Shown here: piece after piece, positions 49,535 to 57,959 of the stretch | Numbering within the stretch: position 1 is the first letter of the stretch | How the letters are laid out: each line of letters begins with the position of its first letter | DNA from: Nocardioidaceae bacterium | GTDB lineage: Bacteria; Actinomycetota; Actinomycetes; Propionibacteriales; Nocardioidaceae | Assembly: GCA_030655315.1 (NCBI GenBank) | Contig: JAURVT010000022.1 | Location: 1 to 64,000 of the forward strand | DNA: 64,000 nt | Direction: 5' to 3' | Notes under the pieces: generated by a model | Seen by the model: the letters and a program-made list of their open reading frames with translations, nothing else | Databases searched by the model: none | What the model was told of the DNA's origin: nothing | Position numbers and translations under genes: made by a program

Positions 49535-49677
49535 CAGGCCACCCCAGCCAGGGTCTCGAGGCCGAAGCCGGCGCCGTAGGTCGCCACGACAGCGGCTACC
49601 AGTACAGCGGTGGGGATCAGGTGGTGGAGAGCGCGGCGCGCCCTGCCTGGGGCGGATACGGTGCGGGGACGGTTCAC
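49534..49677 (-). CDS. Small single-helix membrane peptide
   Basis: This 47-residue ORF reads from GTG 49677 to a TGA that overlaps the next ATG. GGAGGT lies at the right distance upstream, which supports translation. A basic N-terminus (RTVSAPGRARRALHH) precedes one hydrophobic stretch, LIPTAVLVAAVVATYGAGFG. It opens the leftward operon. Function unknown. Confidence 0.65.
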   Translation of the reverse strand: MNRPRTVSAPGRARRALHHLIPTAVLVAAVVATYGAGFGLETLAGVA

Positions 49678-49697
49678 GGGTACCTCCGTGGGTCGAG

Positions 49698-49732
49698 GTC
49701 GCAGGTCGGTGCTTGCTTCACCGATCTGCGAC
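49698..49732. promoter_or_regulatory. 14-bp dyad between the leftward operon and attR
   Basis: GTCGCAGGTCGGTG (49698-49711) and CACCGATCTGCGAC (49719-49732) are complementary except for one G-T position, around a seven-base loop. It lies just upstream of the ribosome site of the leftward operon. It is a strong candidate operator for an element repressor, or a leader hairpin. Confidence 0.7.
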
Positions 49733-49749
49733 CGTTCTAGGCCGGATTT

Positions 49750-49800
49750 GGTGGAGACCCCTTAGCAACCGGAGTCCCGTCGCGCGTGTTCGTCGCGCGC
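49750..49800. other. attR junction
   Basis: Element DNA ends at the CCC of 49776-49778. From 49777 the codons CCG TCG CGC GTG TTC GTC continue cpaF in frame (PSRVFV). Together with attL this predicts an intact gene reading ...INDPSRVFVARGG... after excision. Confidence 0.75.
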
Positions 49801-50745
49801 GGAGGACGTCACGAGCTGACCAACGTGATCCTCACGTCCGACGAGGTGCGCGAGCTGGTGGAGCGGATGCTCAAGTCCAGCGGCCGCCGCCTCGACGTCT
49901 CGCAGCCGTTCGTCGACGCGACGCTCCCCGGCGGCCACCGTCTGCACGTGGTGCTGGAAGGGATCAGTCGCGGGTTCGCCGCGGTGAACGTCCGCAAGTT
50001 CGTCGCGCGGGCCCACGGCCTGGACGACCTCGTCGAGCTGGGTTCCCTGTCGCCCCACGCCGCGGCCTTCCTGCACGCGTCGGTCGTCGCCGGGCTGAAC
50101 GTCGTGGTCTCCGGAGGGACGCAGGCTGGAAAGACGACCCTGTTGAACTGCCTCGCGGCGTCGATCCCCGGCCACGAGCGGATCGTCTCGGCCGAGGAGG
50201 TCTACGAGCTGCGCTTCGGCCACCCCGACTGGGTCGCGCTGCAGACGCGACAGGCCGGTCTGGAGGGCACCGGCGAGATCCCGCTCCGCACGCTCGTCAA
50301 GGAGTCCCTGCGGATGAGGCCGTCGCGGGTGATCGTGGGCGAGGTGCGGTCGGCCGAGTGCCTCGACCTGCTGCTCGCGCTCAACGCCGGGCTGCCCGGG
50401 ATGGCCAGCATCCACGCGAACTCCGCGCGACAGGCGCTGGTCAAGATGTGCACGCTGCCGCTGCTGGCGGGAGAGAACATCGGCTCGCGGTTCGTCGTGC
50501 CGACGGTCGCCGCGTCGGTCGACCTGGTCGTGCACGCCGCCATGGACGCCCGCGGTCACCGGTCGGTGCGCGAGGTCGCCAGCGTCACCGGCCGCGTCGA
50601 GAACGACCTGATCGAGACCGAGTCGGTGTTCGTGAGCCGGGACGGCGATCTCGTCCGCGGCGCCGGGGTGCCGGTGCGGCGCGACCGGTTCGACCAGGCG
50701 GGGATCGACCTCGACCGGTTGCTCGCCGCCGAGGTCGCACGATGA
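49777..50745 (+). pseudogene. cpaF/tadA pilus ATPase, C-terminal fragment
   Basis: This is the body of the Tad secretion ATPase, cut from its first 90 codons. It begins mid-gene at SRVFVARGGRHELTN. The Walker A GGTQAGKTTLLNCLA, LRMRPSRVIVGEVRSAE with the Walker B region, and the His-box GMASIHANSARQAL are all intact. GTG 49786 could restart translation, with a weak GGAG eleven bases upstream, giving 319 residues without the N-terminal domain. Whether that product works is unknown. The stop overlaps tadB. Confidence 0.92.
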
Positions 50746-51605
50746 CGACCTTGCTCGGGCTGGGGCTCGGTCTCGGGCTGGCGATGATCTGGCTGGCCCT
50801 CACCGACACCGCCGAGAAGCAGCCGAGGCGGCCGCGTCCACCCGCGGGTCGCCGGGCCGAGGAGCTGCTGCGCCGCGCCGGCGTCGAGGACGTCAGCCCG
50901 ATCGCGCTGGCGACCATGTCGGCGGTCGGGTTCGTCGTGGCCACGATCGTCATGCTCGTGGTGTCCCGCACGCTCCCGGTCGCACTCGTCTTCGCCCTGA
51001 TGGCGGCCTGGCTCCCCGTCGCCGTGCTGCGGGGACGGGCCCAGCGCCGCGCGCGCGAGCTCGCCGAGTGCTGGCCCGAGGCCGTCGACAACCTCGCGTC
51101 CGCGGTGCGGGCCGGGCTGTCGCTGCCCGAGGCGCTCGGACAGCTCGGCGAGCGCGGACCGGAGCCGCTGCGCGACGCGTTCACCCGGTTCGGCCGCGAC
51201 TACCAGGCCTCGGGCCGGTTCGCGGAGTCCCTCGACGCCCTGAAGACCCGCCTCGCCGACCCCGTCGGCGACCGCGTGGTCGAGGCGCTGCGCATCGCGC
51301 GCGACGTCGGCGGCGGCGATCTCGGGCGGATGCTGCGGGCCCTGTCGGGGTTCCTGCGCGACGACGCCCGCACCCGCGGCGAGCTCGAGTCGCGTCAGGC
51401 CTGGACCGTCAACGGCGCCCGGCTCGCGGTCGCCGCACCGTGGATCGTCCTGCTGATGATGTCGCTCCAGCCGGACGTGGTCACCCGGTTCGCCTCGGGC
51501 ACCGGCCTCGTCGTGCTCGTCGGCGGTGCCGGCACCTGCGTCGTGGCCTACCGCCTGATGATGCGGATCGGTCGCCTGCCCGACGAGCGACGGATCCTCG
51601 CATGA
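50742..51605 (+). CDS. TadB-like pilus inner-membrane protein
   Basis: The 287-residue protein starts at ATG 50742 in a four-base overlap with cpaF. It has membrane segments at the N-terminus, near residues 60-100 and at the C-terminus (VLVGGAGTCVVAYRLMMRIG). The type II secretion F domain includes WPEAVDNLASAVRAGLSLPE. TadB and TadC form the membrane platform driven by CpaF. Confidence 0.87.
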   Translation: MTTLLGLGLGLGLAMIWLALTDTAEKQPRRPRPPAGRRAEELLRRAGVEDVSPIALATMSAVGFVVATIVMLVVSRTLPVALVFALMAAWLPVAVLRGRAQRRARELAECWPEAVDNLASAVRAGLSLPEALGQLGERGPEPLRDAFTRFGRDYQASGRFAESLDALKTRLADPVGDRVVEALRIARDVGGGDLGRMLRALSGFLRDDARTRGELESRQAWTVNGARLAVAAPWIVLLMMSLQPDVVTRFASGTGLVVLVGGAGTCVVAYRLMMRIGRLPDERRILA

Positions 51606-52546
51606 GCCCGGCGGTCAGCGGCGCGCTGCTCGGGCTCGGACTGTCCGGGGGCCTCTGGCTCGTGGTGGCCACTCTCGTCCGTGCGCGGCGGCCCAGCCTC
51701 GACGACCGTCTCGTCCCCTACCTGCGCGACGTGCCGCAGGTCGCCGAGCGGTCGGGTGGTGCCTCGGCGTCGTCCCTGCTGCCGGCGTCGGCCTGGTGGT
51801 CGGTGTTCGGGCCGTCGGTGCGTCGCGCCGCCGTGGGCGTCGAGCAGGTGCTCGGCGGCGGCGCCAGCATCAGGCGGCGCCAGCGCCGGCTCGGCGTTCC
51901 CGAGTCGGTGGAGGCGTTCCGCGTCGAGCAGGTGCTCTGGGGCGCCGGGGCCTTCGCGGCCACCGCGGCGGCGGTCCTCCTGTGGTCGCTGGCCAACCCG
52001 GTCGGACCGCTGCCCGGTCTGCTGCTGTGCGTCGTGGCGGCCGTCGCCGGCGTCCTGCTCCGCGACCAGGCCCTCACCCGTGCCGTCCGCGACCGGGAGC
52101 GCCGGATGATCGAGGAGCTCCCGACGGTGGCCGACCTGCTGGCCCTCGCCGTCGCCGCCGGCGAGGGGCCCGTGGCCGCGCTCGAGCGGGTCGTCGCCGC
52201 CAGCCACGGCGAGATGGCACGCGAGCTGCGTCGCGTGCTCGCGGCGATCCGCACCGGGACCCCGATGACCCAGGCCTTCGACGACCTCGCCGCCCGCACG
52301 GGGCTCGCCAGCCTGTCGCGTTTCGCCGAGGGCCTCGCGGTCGCCGTCGAGCGCGGCACGCCGCTCGTCGACGTGCTGCACGCCCAGGCCGCCGACGTCC
52401 GTGAGGCCAGCCGCCGAGAGCTGATCGAGGCCGGCGCGCGCAAGGAGGTCGCCATGATGGTCCCGGTGGTGTTCCTGCTCCTCCCCGTCACCGTGGTCTT
52501 CGCCTTCTACCCCGGCCTCGTCGGCCTCGACCTGACCACGCGCTGA
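51602..52546 (+). CDS. TadC-like pilus inner-membrane protein
   Basis: The 314-residue protein starts at ATG 51602, overlapping tadB. A T2SF domain is seen in IEELPTVADLLALAVAAGEG and RRELIEAGARKEVAMMVPVV, which is followed by the membrane end VFLLLPVTVVFAFYPGL. It is the TadB partner in the pilus platform. Confidence 0.87.
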   Translation: MSPAVSGALLGLGLSGGLWLVVATLVRARRPSLDDRLVPYLRDVPQVAERSGGASASSLLPASAWWSVFGPSVRRAAVGVEQVLGGGASIRRRQRRLGVPESVEAFRVEQVLWGAGAFAATAAAVLLWSLANPVGPLPGLLLCVVAAVAGVLLRDQALTRAVRDRERRMIEELPTVADLLALAVAAGEGPVAALERVVAASHGEMARELRRVLAAIRTGTPMTQAFDDLAARTGLASLSRFAEGLAVAVERGTPLVDVLHAQAADVREASRRELIEAGARKEVAMMVPVVFLLLPVTVVFAFYPGLVGLDLTTR

Positions 52547-52580
52547 GCGATGTCCGTCCATCACCGATCAAGGAGTCGTC

Positions 52581-52757
52581 ATGAATCTTCGCCACCTGTT
52601 GCACGCCGGACGTGGTGTCCGCGACGAGCGGGGCGACGTGCCCGGCTGGGTGATGATCACCGTGATGTCGGCCGGACTGGTGGCGCTGCTGACGGCGTTC
52701 GCGGGGCCGCAGCTGAGGGCGATGCTGGAGTCGGCGCTGTCCTCCGTCGGCGGCTGA
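52581..52757 (+). CDS. Flp-pilin-like small membrane peptide
   Basis: The 58-residue peptide starts at ATG 52581 after AAGGAG. A short basic leader with RDERGDVPGW precedes one hydrophobic helix (VMITVMSAGLVALLTAFAG) and a short tail. Size, position after tadC and the single helix fit a Flp-like pilin or pseudopilin. The leader lacks the classical Flp cleavage motif, so the exact role is uncertain. Confidence 0.7.
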   Translation: MNLRHLLHAGRGVRDERGDVPGWVMITVMSAGLVALLTAFAGPQLRAMLESALSSVGG

Positions 52758-53134
52758 GCCACCGCGACGACGGAGCCGCCGTCGTCGACTTCTGCCTCGT
52801 GATGGTGGTCCTCGTGCCGCTGGTGCTGGGGATCATGCAGGTGGCGCTCGTGCTGCACGTGCGCAACACGATGACCGCCGCGGCGTCGTCGGGCGCGCGG
52901 CTGGCGGCCACGTTCGACGCCGGGCCGGAGCAGGGGGCCGAGCGCACCCGCGACCTGATCGACCAGGGTCTCGCCGCCCGGTACGCCGGCGACGTGACGG
53001 CGCGGCCGACGAGGGTCGACGGCCTGGCGGGCACGGTCGTGGTGGCGCGCGCGGAGGTGCCGGCGCTGGGTCTGCTCGGCCCGGGGATCGCCCTCGAGGT
53101 CGAGGGCCACGCGGTCGAGGAGGAGCTCCCGTGA
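52754..53134 (+). CDS. TadE-family pseudopilin, apparent CTG start
   Basis: The 126-residue protein has the TadE-type N-terminus DDGAAVVDFCLVMVVLVPLV then LGIMQVALVLHVRNTMT, with one helix and an exported domain. No ATG, GTG or TTG precedes the conserved start in this frame for a long distance. The best start is CTG 52754, which overlaps the upstream stop as CTGA, implying coupled translation. A GTG inside the helix would destroy the signal. Confidence 0.78.
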   Translation: MSHRDDGAAVVDFCLVMVVLVPLVLGIMQVALVLHVRNTMTAAASSGARLAATFDAGPEQGAERTRDLIDQGLAARYAGDVTARPTRVDGLAGTVVVARAEVPALGLLGPGIALEVEGHAVEEELP

Positions 53135-53571
53135 GGCGGCGCGACGAGCGGGGGAGCGCGATCGTGGAGGTCACCTGGCTCGCGCTGATCCTGATGGTGC
53201 CGCTGGTGTACCTGCTCCTGTCGGTGTTCGACCTGCAGCGGGCGTCGTACGGGGTGAGCGCGGCGAGCCGGGCAGCGGGACGCGCCTTCGTGCTGGCACC
53301 GGACCAGCGGACGGCCCAGGCGCGCGCCCAGCACGCCGCAGAGGTCGCCATGCGCGACCAGGGCCTGGACCTGGAGCAAGCGCAGGTGCAGGTCAGCTGC
53401 CGGCCGGACCCGGCCCGGTGCCTGGCGCCGGGGGCGGTCGTGACGGTGCTGGTGCGTGCCCGGCAGCCGCTGCCGCTGGTGCCGTCGTTCCTCGGCTCGG
53501 GCCGGCCCGAGGTGCGGGTGCAGTCCACCCACGTCGAGCCGTACGGGACCTTCCGCGAGGACCGCACGTGA
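53131..53571 (+). CDS. TadE-family pseudopilin
   Basis: The 146-residue protein starts at GTG 53131 with a four-base overlap. DERGSAIVEVTWLALILMVP then LVYLLLSVFDLQRASYGVSA is the TadE pattern. A Cys pair (VSCRPDPARC) in the exported part could form a disulfide. It probably forms part of a pseudopilus or minor pilin set. Confidence 0.8.
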   Translation: MRRRDERGSAIVEVTWLALILMVPLVYLLLSVFDLQRASYGVSAASRAAGRAFVLAPDQRTAQARAQHAAEVAMRDQGLDLEQAQVQVSCRPDPARCLAPGAVVTVLVRARQPLPLVPSFLGSGRPEVRVQSTHVEPYGTFREDRT

Positions 53572-53990
53572 GGGGCGAGCGGGGGTCGGTGACCCCGATG
53601 ATCATCGGGTTCTTCCTGGTGGTGGGTCTCCTGGCCGCGGTGGTGGTGAACGCCTCGGCGGCGTTCCTGACCCGCCAGGAGCTCGACAACCTCGCCGACG
53701 GCGCGGCGCTCGCCGCGGCCGACGGGGTGCAGGGCGAGCAGGTCTACGAGGGCGGCCTGGGCGAGAACGCGGCGGTCGACGCGGTCGCGGCCCGGCGCTA
53801 CGTCGCGGACTACCTGGCCGACACCGGAGCCGTCGCCGACCACCCCGACCTGCGCTGGCAGGTGAGCCCCGACGGCGACGCGGTCCGGGTCCGCCTGGCG
53901 GCCACGATCGAGCTGCCCCTGGGCCCGCCGGGCTGGGGCGACCGCACGCGCGTCACGGGCGAGGCCGCGGTGCTCCTCCGGGTGCGCTGA
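53568..53990 (+). CDS. TadG-like / pilus-assembly Flp-associated protein
   Basis: The 140-residue protein starts at GTG 53568. ERGSVTPMIIGFFLVVGLLA then VVNASAAFLTRQELDNLADG and AALAAADG match the N-terminal TadG-like module found last in actinobacterial Tad operons. It lacks the long C-terminal von Willebrand part of full TadG. It ends the pilus operon. Confidence 0.78.
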   Translation: MRGERGSVTPMIIGFFLVVGLLAAVVVNASAAFLTRQELDNLADGAALAAADGVQGEQVYEGGLGENAAVDAVAARRYVADYLADTGAVADHPDLRWQVSPDGDAVRVRLAATIELPLGPPGWGDRTRVTGEAAVLLRVR

Positions 53991-54047
53991 GCTCCTTCTC
54001 AGCGCGGCACCCGAGGCGTACGTTGAGTCAGCGCCTTGGAGGCACCC

Positions 54048-54995
54048 ATGCACGTCCGTCCTGCTCTCACCCTCGCCGCCGGGGTGGTCGCGATCTCGGC
54101 GCTCGTGGCCGCTCCCGCTCACGCCGCCGACGTCCCGACCTGCCAGGGACGAGCGGCGACGATCGTCTCGACCCCGGGCCAGGAGTCCGTGCTGGGCACG
54201 GACGGGCCTGACGTGATCGTGGCGACCGGGGCCCGGGACCTGCAGGGTCTCGGCGGCGACGACCGGATCTGCGTCGACCAGGCGTACTACCTGATCGGCG
54301 GACCCGGTCGGGACCGCCTGACCTCGACCGCGCAGGTCTACTACACCTCGGGTGGCGACGGCGCGGACGTCATCACGATCGGCGGCTCCAGCGACTACGT
54401 CAACGGCGACGCCGGCAACGACGTCGTGCGGGTGGCCACCACGAACGCCACCTACGGGGGCCCGGGCAACGACCTGCTCACCGGCACCGGCGGCGGGACG
54501 CTGTTCGGCGACGAGGGCTTCGACGTCGTCGCCGGCACCCGCGACTCCCAGGTGACGATGTCCGACGCTGAGGGCCCCGACCTCTACTACGGCGCCGGCA
54601 ACCCCCAGAACGTCGTGAGCTTCGGCCACTCGCCCGTCCCGGTGCGGGTGGACCTGCGCCGCGGCCGCGCCTCGGGCTCGGGCACCGACCATCTCGTCCG
54701 GGTGCGCTCGATCGGGGGCAGCAGCCACCCGGACGTGATGGTCGGCGACGCGCACGACAACCGCTTCTACGGGATCGTCTACTTCTACCGCGTCCCCGGC
54801 GACCCGCAGGCGGTCGGCGCCGACGTCATCCGCGCCGGCGGCGGCGACGACCGGATCGACGCGATCGGCATCGGCACCGTCGCGTTCGGCCAGAGCGGCG
54901 ACGACACCATCCGCACCGACGCGCTCGCCGACGGCGGCCGCGGCGCCGACGACTGCACGGCGACCACCGTGGTGCGCTGCGAGGGAACGCCCTAG
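54048..54995 (+). CDS. Secreted repeat protein, RTX/calcium-binding-like
   Basis: The 315-residue protein starts at ATG 54048 after TTGGAGG. A Sec signal peptide ends at about AHA-AD (residue ~28). The mature part has degenerate Gly-Asp-rich nonapeptide-like repeats such as GGDGADVIT, GDAGNDVVRV, GGPGNDLLTG and AGGGDDRIDA, which form calcium-binding beta-rolls in RTX proteins. Two Cys near the ends (PTCQGR, VVRCEG) may pair. Function unknown. It follows the Tad operon but has its own ribosome site. Confidence 0.78.
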   Translation: MHVRPALTLAAGVVAISALVAAPAHAADVPTCQGRAATIVSTPGQESVLGTDGPDVIVATGARDLQGLGGDDRICVDQAYYLIGGPGRDRLTSTAQVYYTSGGDGADVITIGGSSDYVNGDAGNDVVRVATTNATYGGPGNDLLTGTGGGTLFGDEGFDVVAGTRDSQVTMSDAEGPDLYYGAGNPQNVVSFGHSPVPVRVDLRRGRASGSGTDHLVRVRSIGGSSHPDVMVGDAHDNRFYGIVYFYRVPGDPQAVGADVIRAGGGDDRIDAIGIGTVAFGQSGDDTIRTDALADGGRGADDCTATTVVRCEGTP

Positions 54996-55690
54996 CCCAG
55001 GTAGCGCGTCGGGAGCGGGGTGCTCGTGACGCCGCCTTCGCCCCGCTCGACGCGGTGGGCGCGGGCGGCGGGCCGGGACGAGACGACCTCGTCGAGCACG
55101 CCGTCGGTGAAGAGCAGCGCCGCGCCGTCGTCAGCCGCGTGGCCTTCGCCGAACCCGTCGGCGACCGCGGCCTCGTAGGCCGGACGACGACGCTCCTCGC
55201 CGTCGTAGTGCGGACAGGCCGTGCCGGGAAGCAGCCCGAGGCCGTCGTCCAGCGGGGCGAGATCGGGGCTCCAGGAGTCGGTGATCGAGCCCTCGAACCA
55301 GCAGTTCATGCCGGCGCTCACCCCGGCCATGACGACGCCGGCCTCCCACGCCTCGCGCAGCACGACGTCGAGGCCGTGCAGGCGCCACAGCGCCAGCAGG
55401 TTGAGGGTGCTGCCGCCACCGACGTAGACCACGTCCTGCGCGGTGACGAGGGCGCGCAGGTCGCGGACCTCGCGGCCGAACAGCCGCAGGACCGACGTCT
55501 CGGCGCGCCCGGCGAAGGCCGTCTCGAAGCCGTCGACGTACGACTGCGCGTCGCCGCTCGCGGTGGGCACGAAGCACACCCGGGGCGTCCGGCCGTGCGG
55601 GACGAGGGAGAGGCAGAAGTCGTCGAGCAGCGGGTTGTCGGGCTCCATCGAGAAGCCGCCGCCGCCGAGGGTGAGCACGCGGGACGTCAT
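54992..55690 (-). CDS. Peptidase E-like (S51 family) protein
   Basis: The 232-residue protein starts at ATG 55690. LTLGGGGFSMEPDNPLLDDF, VYVGGGSTLNLLALWRLHGL, the nucleophile segment GVSAGMNCWFEGS and the later PHYDGEERR match S51 peptidases, which cleave Asp-containing dipeptides. Its stop overlaps the convergent upstream gene by four bases. A cytosolic peptide-recycling role is inferred from the family. Confidence 0.85.
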   Translation of the reverse strand: MTSRVLTLGGGGFSMEPDNPLLDDFCLSLVPHGRTPRVCFVPTASGDAQSYVDGFETAFAGRAETSVLRLFGREVRDLRALVTAQDVVYVGGGSTLNLLALWRLHGLDVVLREAWEAGVVMAGVSAGMNCWFEGSITDSWSPDLAPLDDGLGLLPGTACPHYDGEERRRPAYEAAVADGFGEGHAADDGAALLFTDGVLDEVVSSRPAARAHRVERGEGGVTSTPLPTRYLG

Positions 55691-55758
55691 GGGAGGACCC
55701 TCGCAGAGTTCACCTGCCTGCGGCGACCCGTTCACGCCGGGTGGGAAAGCAGGGGAGC

Positions 55759-56814
55759 ATGCGCCTCCTCGCCGCCGCCCTCGGCCTCGCCCTGGTCCCG
55801 CTCCTCGCCCCGTCGGCCACGGCCGACGCCGCACCGCGCCCACGGACCATCGACGTCCGGGTCGGCACCTACAACGTCTGCGGGCACGGCTGCCTGCCGA
55901 CGAGGGCGATCTGCGAGGCGACGATCGGCCGCGACTGCGCGACGAAGCTGCGTCCGTGGGCCGAGGGACGGGCCGCGGCCGTCGCGAGGCGGGTCGACCA
56001 CCGGCGCGTCGGCGTCGTGGCCACCCAGGAGATCGGCAACAACCCGACGCCGACGCAGACCGGGGTGGACGTCGAGTCGTTCCGTGCCCCGCTCACGCGG
56101 GCGATGGAGCGCCGGGGGTATGCCGAGGCGCCGGCCGACTACGCCGGGACGCGGCACCCCATCGAGGGGTACCCGCTCAGGTCCGGCGCAGGCCGCTACA
56201 CGTACTACGACGCGCAGCGGTACAGCCACCGGGACGGGCGCGGTCGCGACCTGCCGCACGACCTGCTCTGGCTGCCCGACTCCACCGAGATCTACGGCAA
56301 GACCATGACGTGGAACGTCCTACGTGAGCGCCGCGGCGGTGCGCGCTTCGTCGTGGTCGACCTGCACCTGGAGTTCCGGAGGAACGGCGCGACGGACCCC
56401 AACGGCTGGACCAGGGACTGGGACCGGGTGCGGTACCTGGACGCCGCCCGGACCGTCGCCCACCTGACGAAGGTCGAGCCCGCCACCCGCGACCTGCCGA
56501 TCGTGTTCGCCGGTGACATGAACTCCGCGTCCGCGGCCGACGGCGCCAGCGCCCTCGACGCGTTCGCCGACGCGGGCTTCGTCGACGCCGAGGCCGTCGC
56601 GCGACGTCATCGCCACCGCGAGCTCGCGTCGTTCAACGGCGGGAGGATCCCGCTGCCCGAGGGCGGCAAGATCGACCACGTGCTCGTGGCGCGAGGGACG
56701 ACGGTCCGCTCGTGGTCCCTGGTGCCCGAGACGCGACGCACGTCGGGCGACCCGCGCGACCTGCTCGACTCCGACCACCACCTCGTCCACGCCGACGTGA
56801 GGCTGCGTCGGTAG
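55759..56814 (+). CDS. Secreted endonuclease/exonuclease/phosphatase-family protein
   Basis: The 351-residue protein starts at ATG 55759 after AGGGGAG. A signal peptide ([18 protein letters not shown], cleavage near TADA) precedes an EEP fold: [21 protein letters not shown] with the metal-binding Glu, [25 protein letters not shown] and the C-terminal [11 protein letters not shown] His. It could be an extracellular nuclease or a phosphoesterase of other substrates. Several Cys in the first 70 residues suggest disulfides. Confidence 0.85.
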   Translation: MRLLAAALGLALVPLLAPSATADAAPRPRTIDVRVGTYNVCGHGCLPTRAICEATIGRDCATKLRPWAEGRAAAVARRVDHRRVGVVATQEIGNNPTPTQTGVDVESFRAPLTRAMERRGYAEAPADYAGTRHPIEGYPLRSGAGRYTYYDAQRYSHRDGRGRDLPHDLLWLPDSTEIYGKTMTWNVLRERRGGARFVVVDLHLEFRRNGATDPNGWTRDWDRVRYLDAARTVAHLTKVEPATRDLPIVFAGDMNSASAADGASALDAFADAGFVDAEAVARRHRHRELASFNGGRIPLPEGGKIDHVLVARGTTVRSWSLVPETRRTSGDPRDLLDSDHHLVHADVRLRR

Positions 56815-56834
56815 ATCGCGGTAGCCTCGAACAC

Positions 56835-57959
56835 GTGGCTACCGACTATCCCGAGCAGATCCAGAAGCTCGACGCGACCCTGACGTCCATCGAGAAGGTG
56901 CTCGACCTGGACGCCAAGCGCCGCGAGGTCGCCGATCTCCAGGAGCAGGTCGCGGCCCCCGACCTGTGGGACGACCAGGCCAACGCCCAGCGCGTCACCG
57001 CGAGGCTGTCCAGCGTCCAGTCCGAGATCGAGCGGGTCACGGGCCTGCGCTCGCGCATCGAGGACCTCGAGGTGCTCGTCGAGCTCGGCCAGGAGGGCGA
57101 CGGCGACCCGACGTCGATGGCCGAGGCCGACACCGAGCTGGCGCGGCTGCAGAAGCAGATGGAGTCGCTCGAGGTCCGCACCCTGCTGTCGGGGGAGTAC
57201 GACGAGCGCGAGGCCCTCGTCACGATCCGCTCGGGCGCCGGCGGCGTCGACGCCGCCGACTTCGCCGAGATGCTGCTGCGCATGTACGGGCGCTGGGCCG
57301 AGCGCCACAAGTACCCCGTCGAGGTCTACGACACCTCCTACGCCGAGGAGGCCGGCATCAAGTCGACCACCTTCGCGGTCAAGGCCCCCTACGCCTACGG
57401 CACGCTGTCGGTCGAGGGCGGCACCCACCGCCTCGTGCGGATCTCGCCGTTCGACAACCAGGGCCGCCGCCAGACGTCGTTCGCCGCCGTCGAGGTGGTG
57501 CCGGTGCTCGAGCAGACCGACGAGATCGACCTCCCCGACGAGGAGGTGCGCGTCGACGTCTACCGCTCGTCGGGCCCCGGTGGCCAGAGCGTCAACACCA
57601 CGGACTCGGCGGTGCGGCTCACGCACATCCCCACCGGCACGGTGGTCAGCTGCCAGAACGAGAAGAGCCAGCTGCAGAACAAGGCCAGCGCGATGGTGAT
57701 CCTCAAGGCCAAGCTGCTGGCGCTCAAGAAGGCCGAGGAGCGCGCCCACCTGGACGAGCTGCGCGGCGAGGCCGGCGGCAACGCCAACTGGGGCGACCAG
57801 ATGCGCAGCTACGTGCTCAACCCGTATCAGATGGTCAAGGACCTGCGCACCGAGCAGGAGTCCGGCAACACCCAGGCCGTGCTCGACGGCGAGATCGACG
57901 ACTTCATCGAGGCCGGCATCCGCTGGCGTCGCGGCGTCGACGTCACGCCCGCGTCCTGA
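56835..57959 (+). CDS. prfB: Peptide chain release factor 2
   Basis: The 374-residue release factor starts at GTG 56835. It recognises UAA and UGA: the anticodon-like region shows [15 protein letters not shown], the family position around the SPF motif, and the peptidyl-hydrolysis loop has [15 protein letters not shown] with GGQ intact. It reads without any internal frameshift, unlike E. coli prfB. Its last 17 bases overlap the convergent amidase gene. Confidence 0.95.
   Translation: MATDYPEQIQKLDATLTSIEKVLDLDAKRREVADLQEQVAAPDLWDDQANAQRVTARLSSVQSEIERVTGLRSRIEDLEVLVELGQEGDGDPTSMAEADTELARLQKQMESLEVRTLLSGEYDEREALVTIRSGAGGVDAADFAEMLLRMYGRWAERHKYPVEVYDTSYAEEAGIKSTTFAVKAPYAYGTLSVEGGTHRLVRISPFDNQGRRQTSFAAVEVVPVLEQTDEIDLPDEEVRVDVYRSSGPGGQSVNTTDSAVRLTHIPTGTVVSCQNEKSQLQNKASAMVILKAKLLALKKAEERAHLDELRGEAGGNANWGDQMRSYVLNPYQMVKDLRTEQESGNTQAVLDGEIDDFIEAGIRWRRGVDVTPAS

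Larger units (their letters stand above)
31955..49776. mobile_element. 17.8-kb integrated element (phage-satellite-like) inside cpaF
   Basis: Boundaries come from rejoining the two halves of cpaF: the break falls at a shared CCC (31954-31956 and 49776-49778). The element carries a serine integrase at its left end, a RepA-like ATPase, WhiB-like and HTH proteins, and a terminase-small-subunit-like protein. It has no capsid, portal, tail, large-terminase or conjugation gene. Its right half is visibly less GC-rich than the chromosome. Cargo includes kinase/Nudix, membrane-protein, zeta-like and ImmA genes. This content fits a phage satellite (PICI-like) better than a prophage or an actinomycete conjugative element. 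Confidence 0.88.

Noticed and set aside
31955-49776. Actinomycete integrative conjugative element (AICE)
   Set aside because: No FtsK/TraB-type translocase, spread genes or tRNA attachment site is present; integration is in a protein gene by a serine integrase.
56835-57959. Programmed frameshift in prfB
   Set aside because: The gene reads continuously from GTG to the stop, with no internal in-frame TGA.
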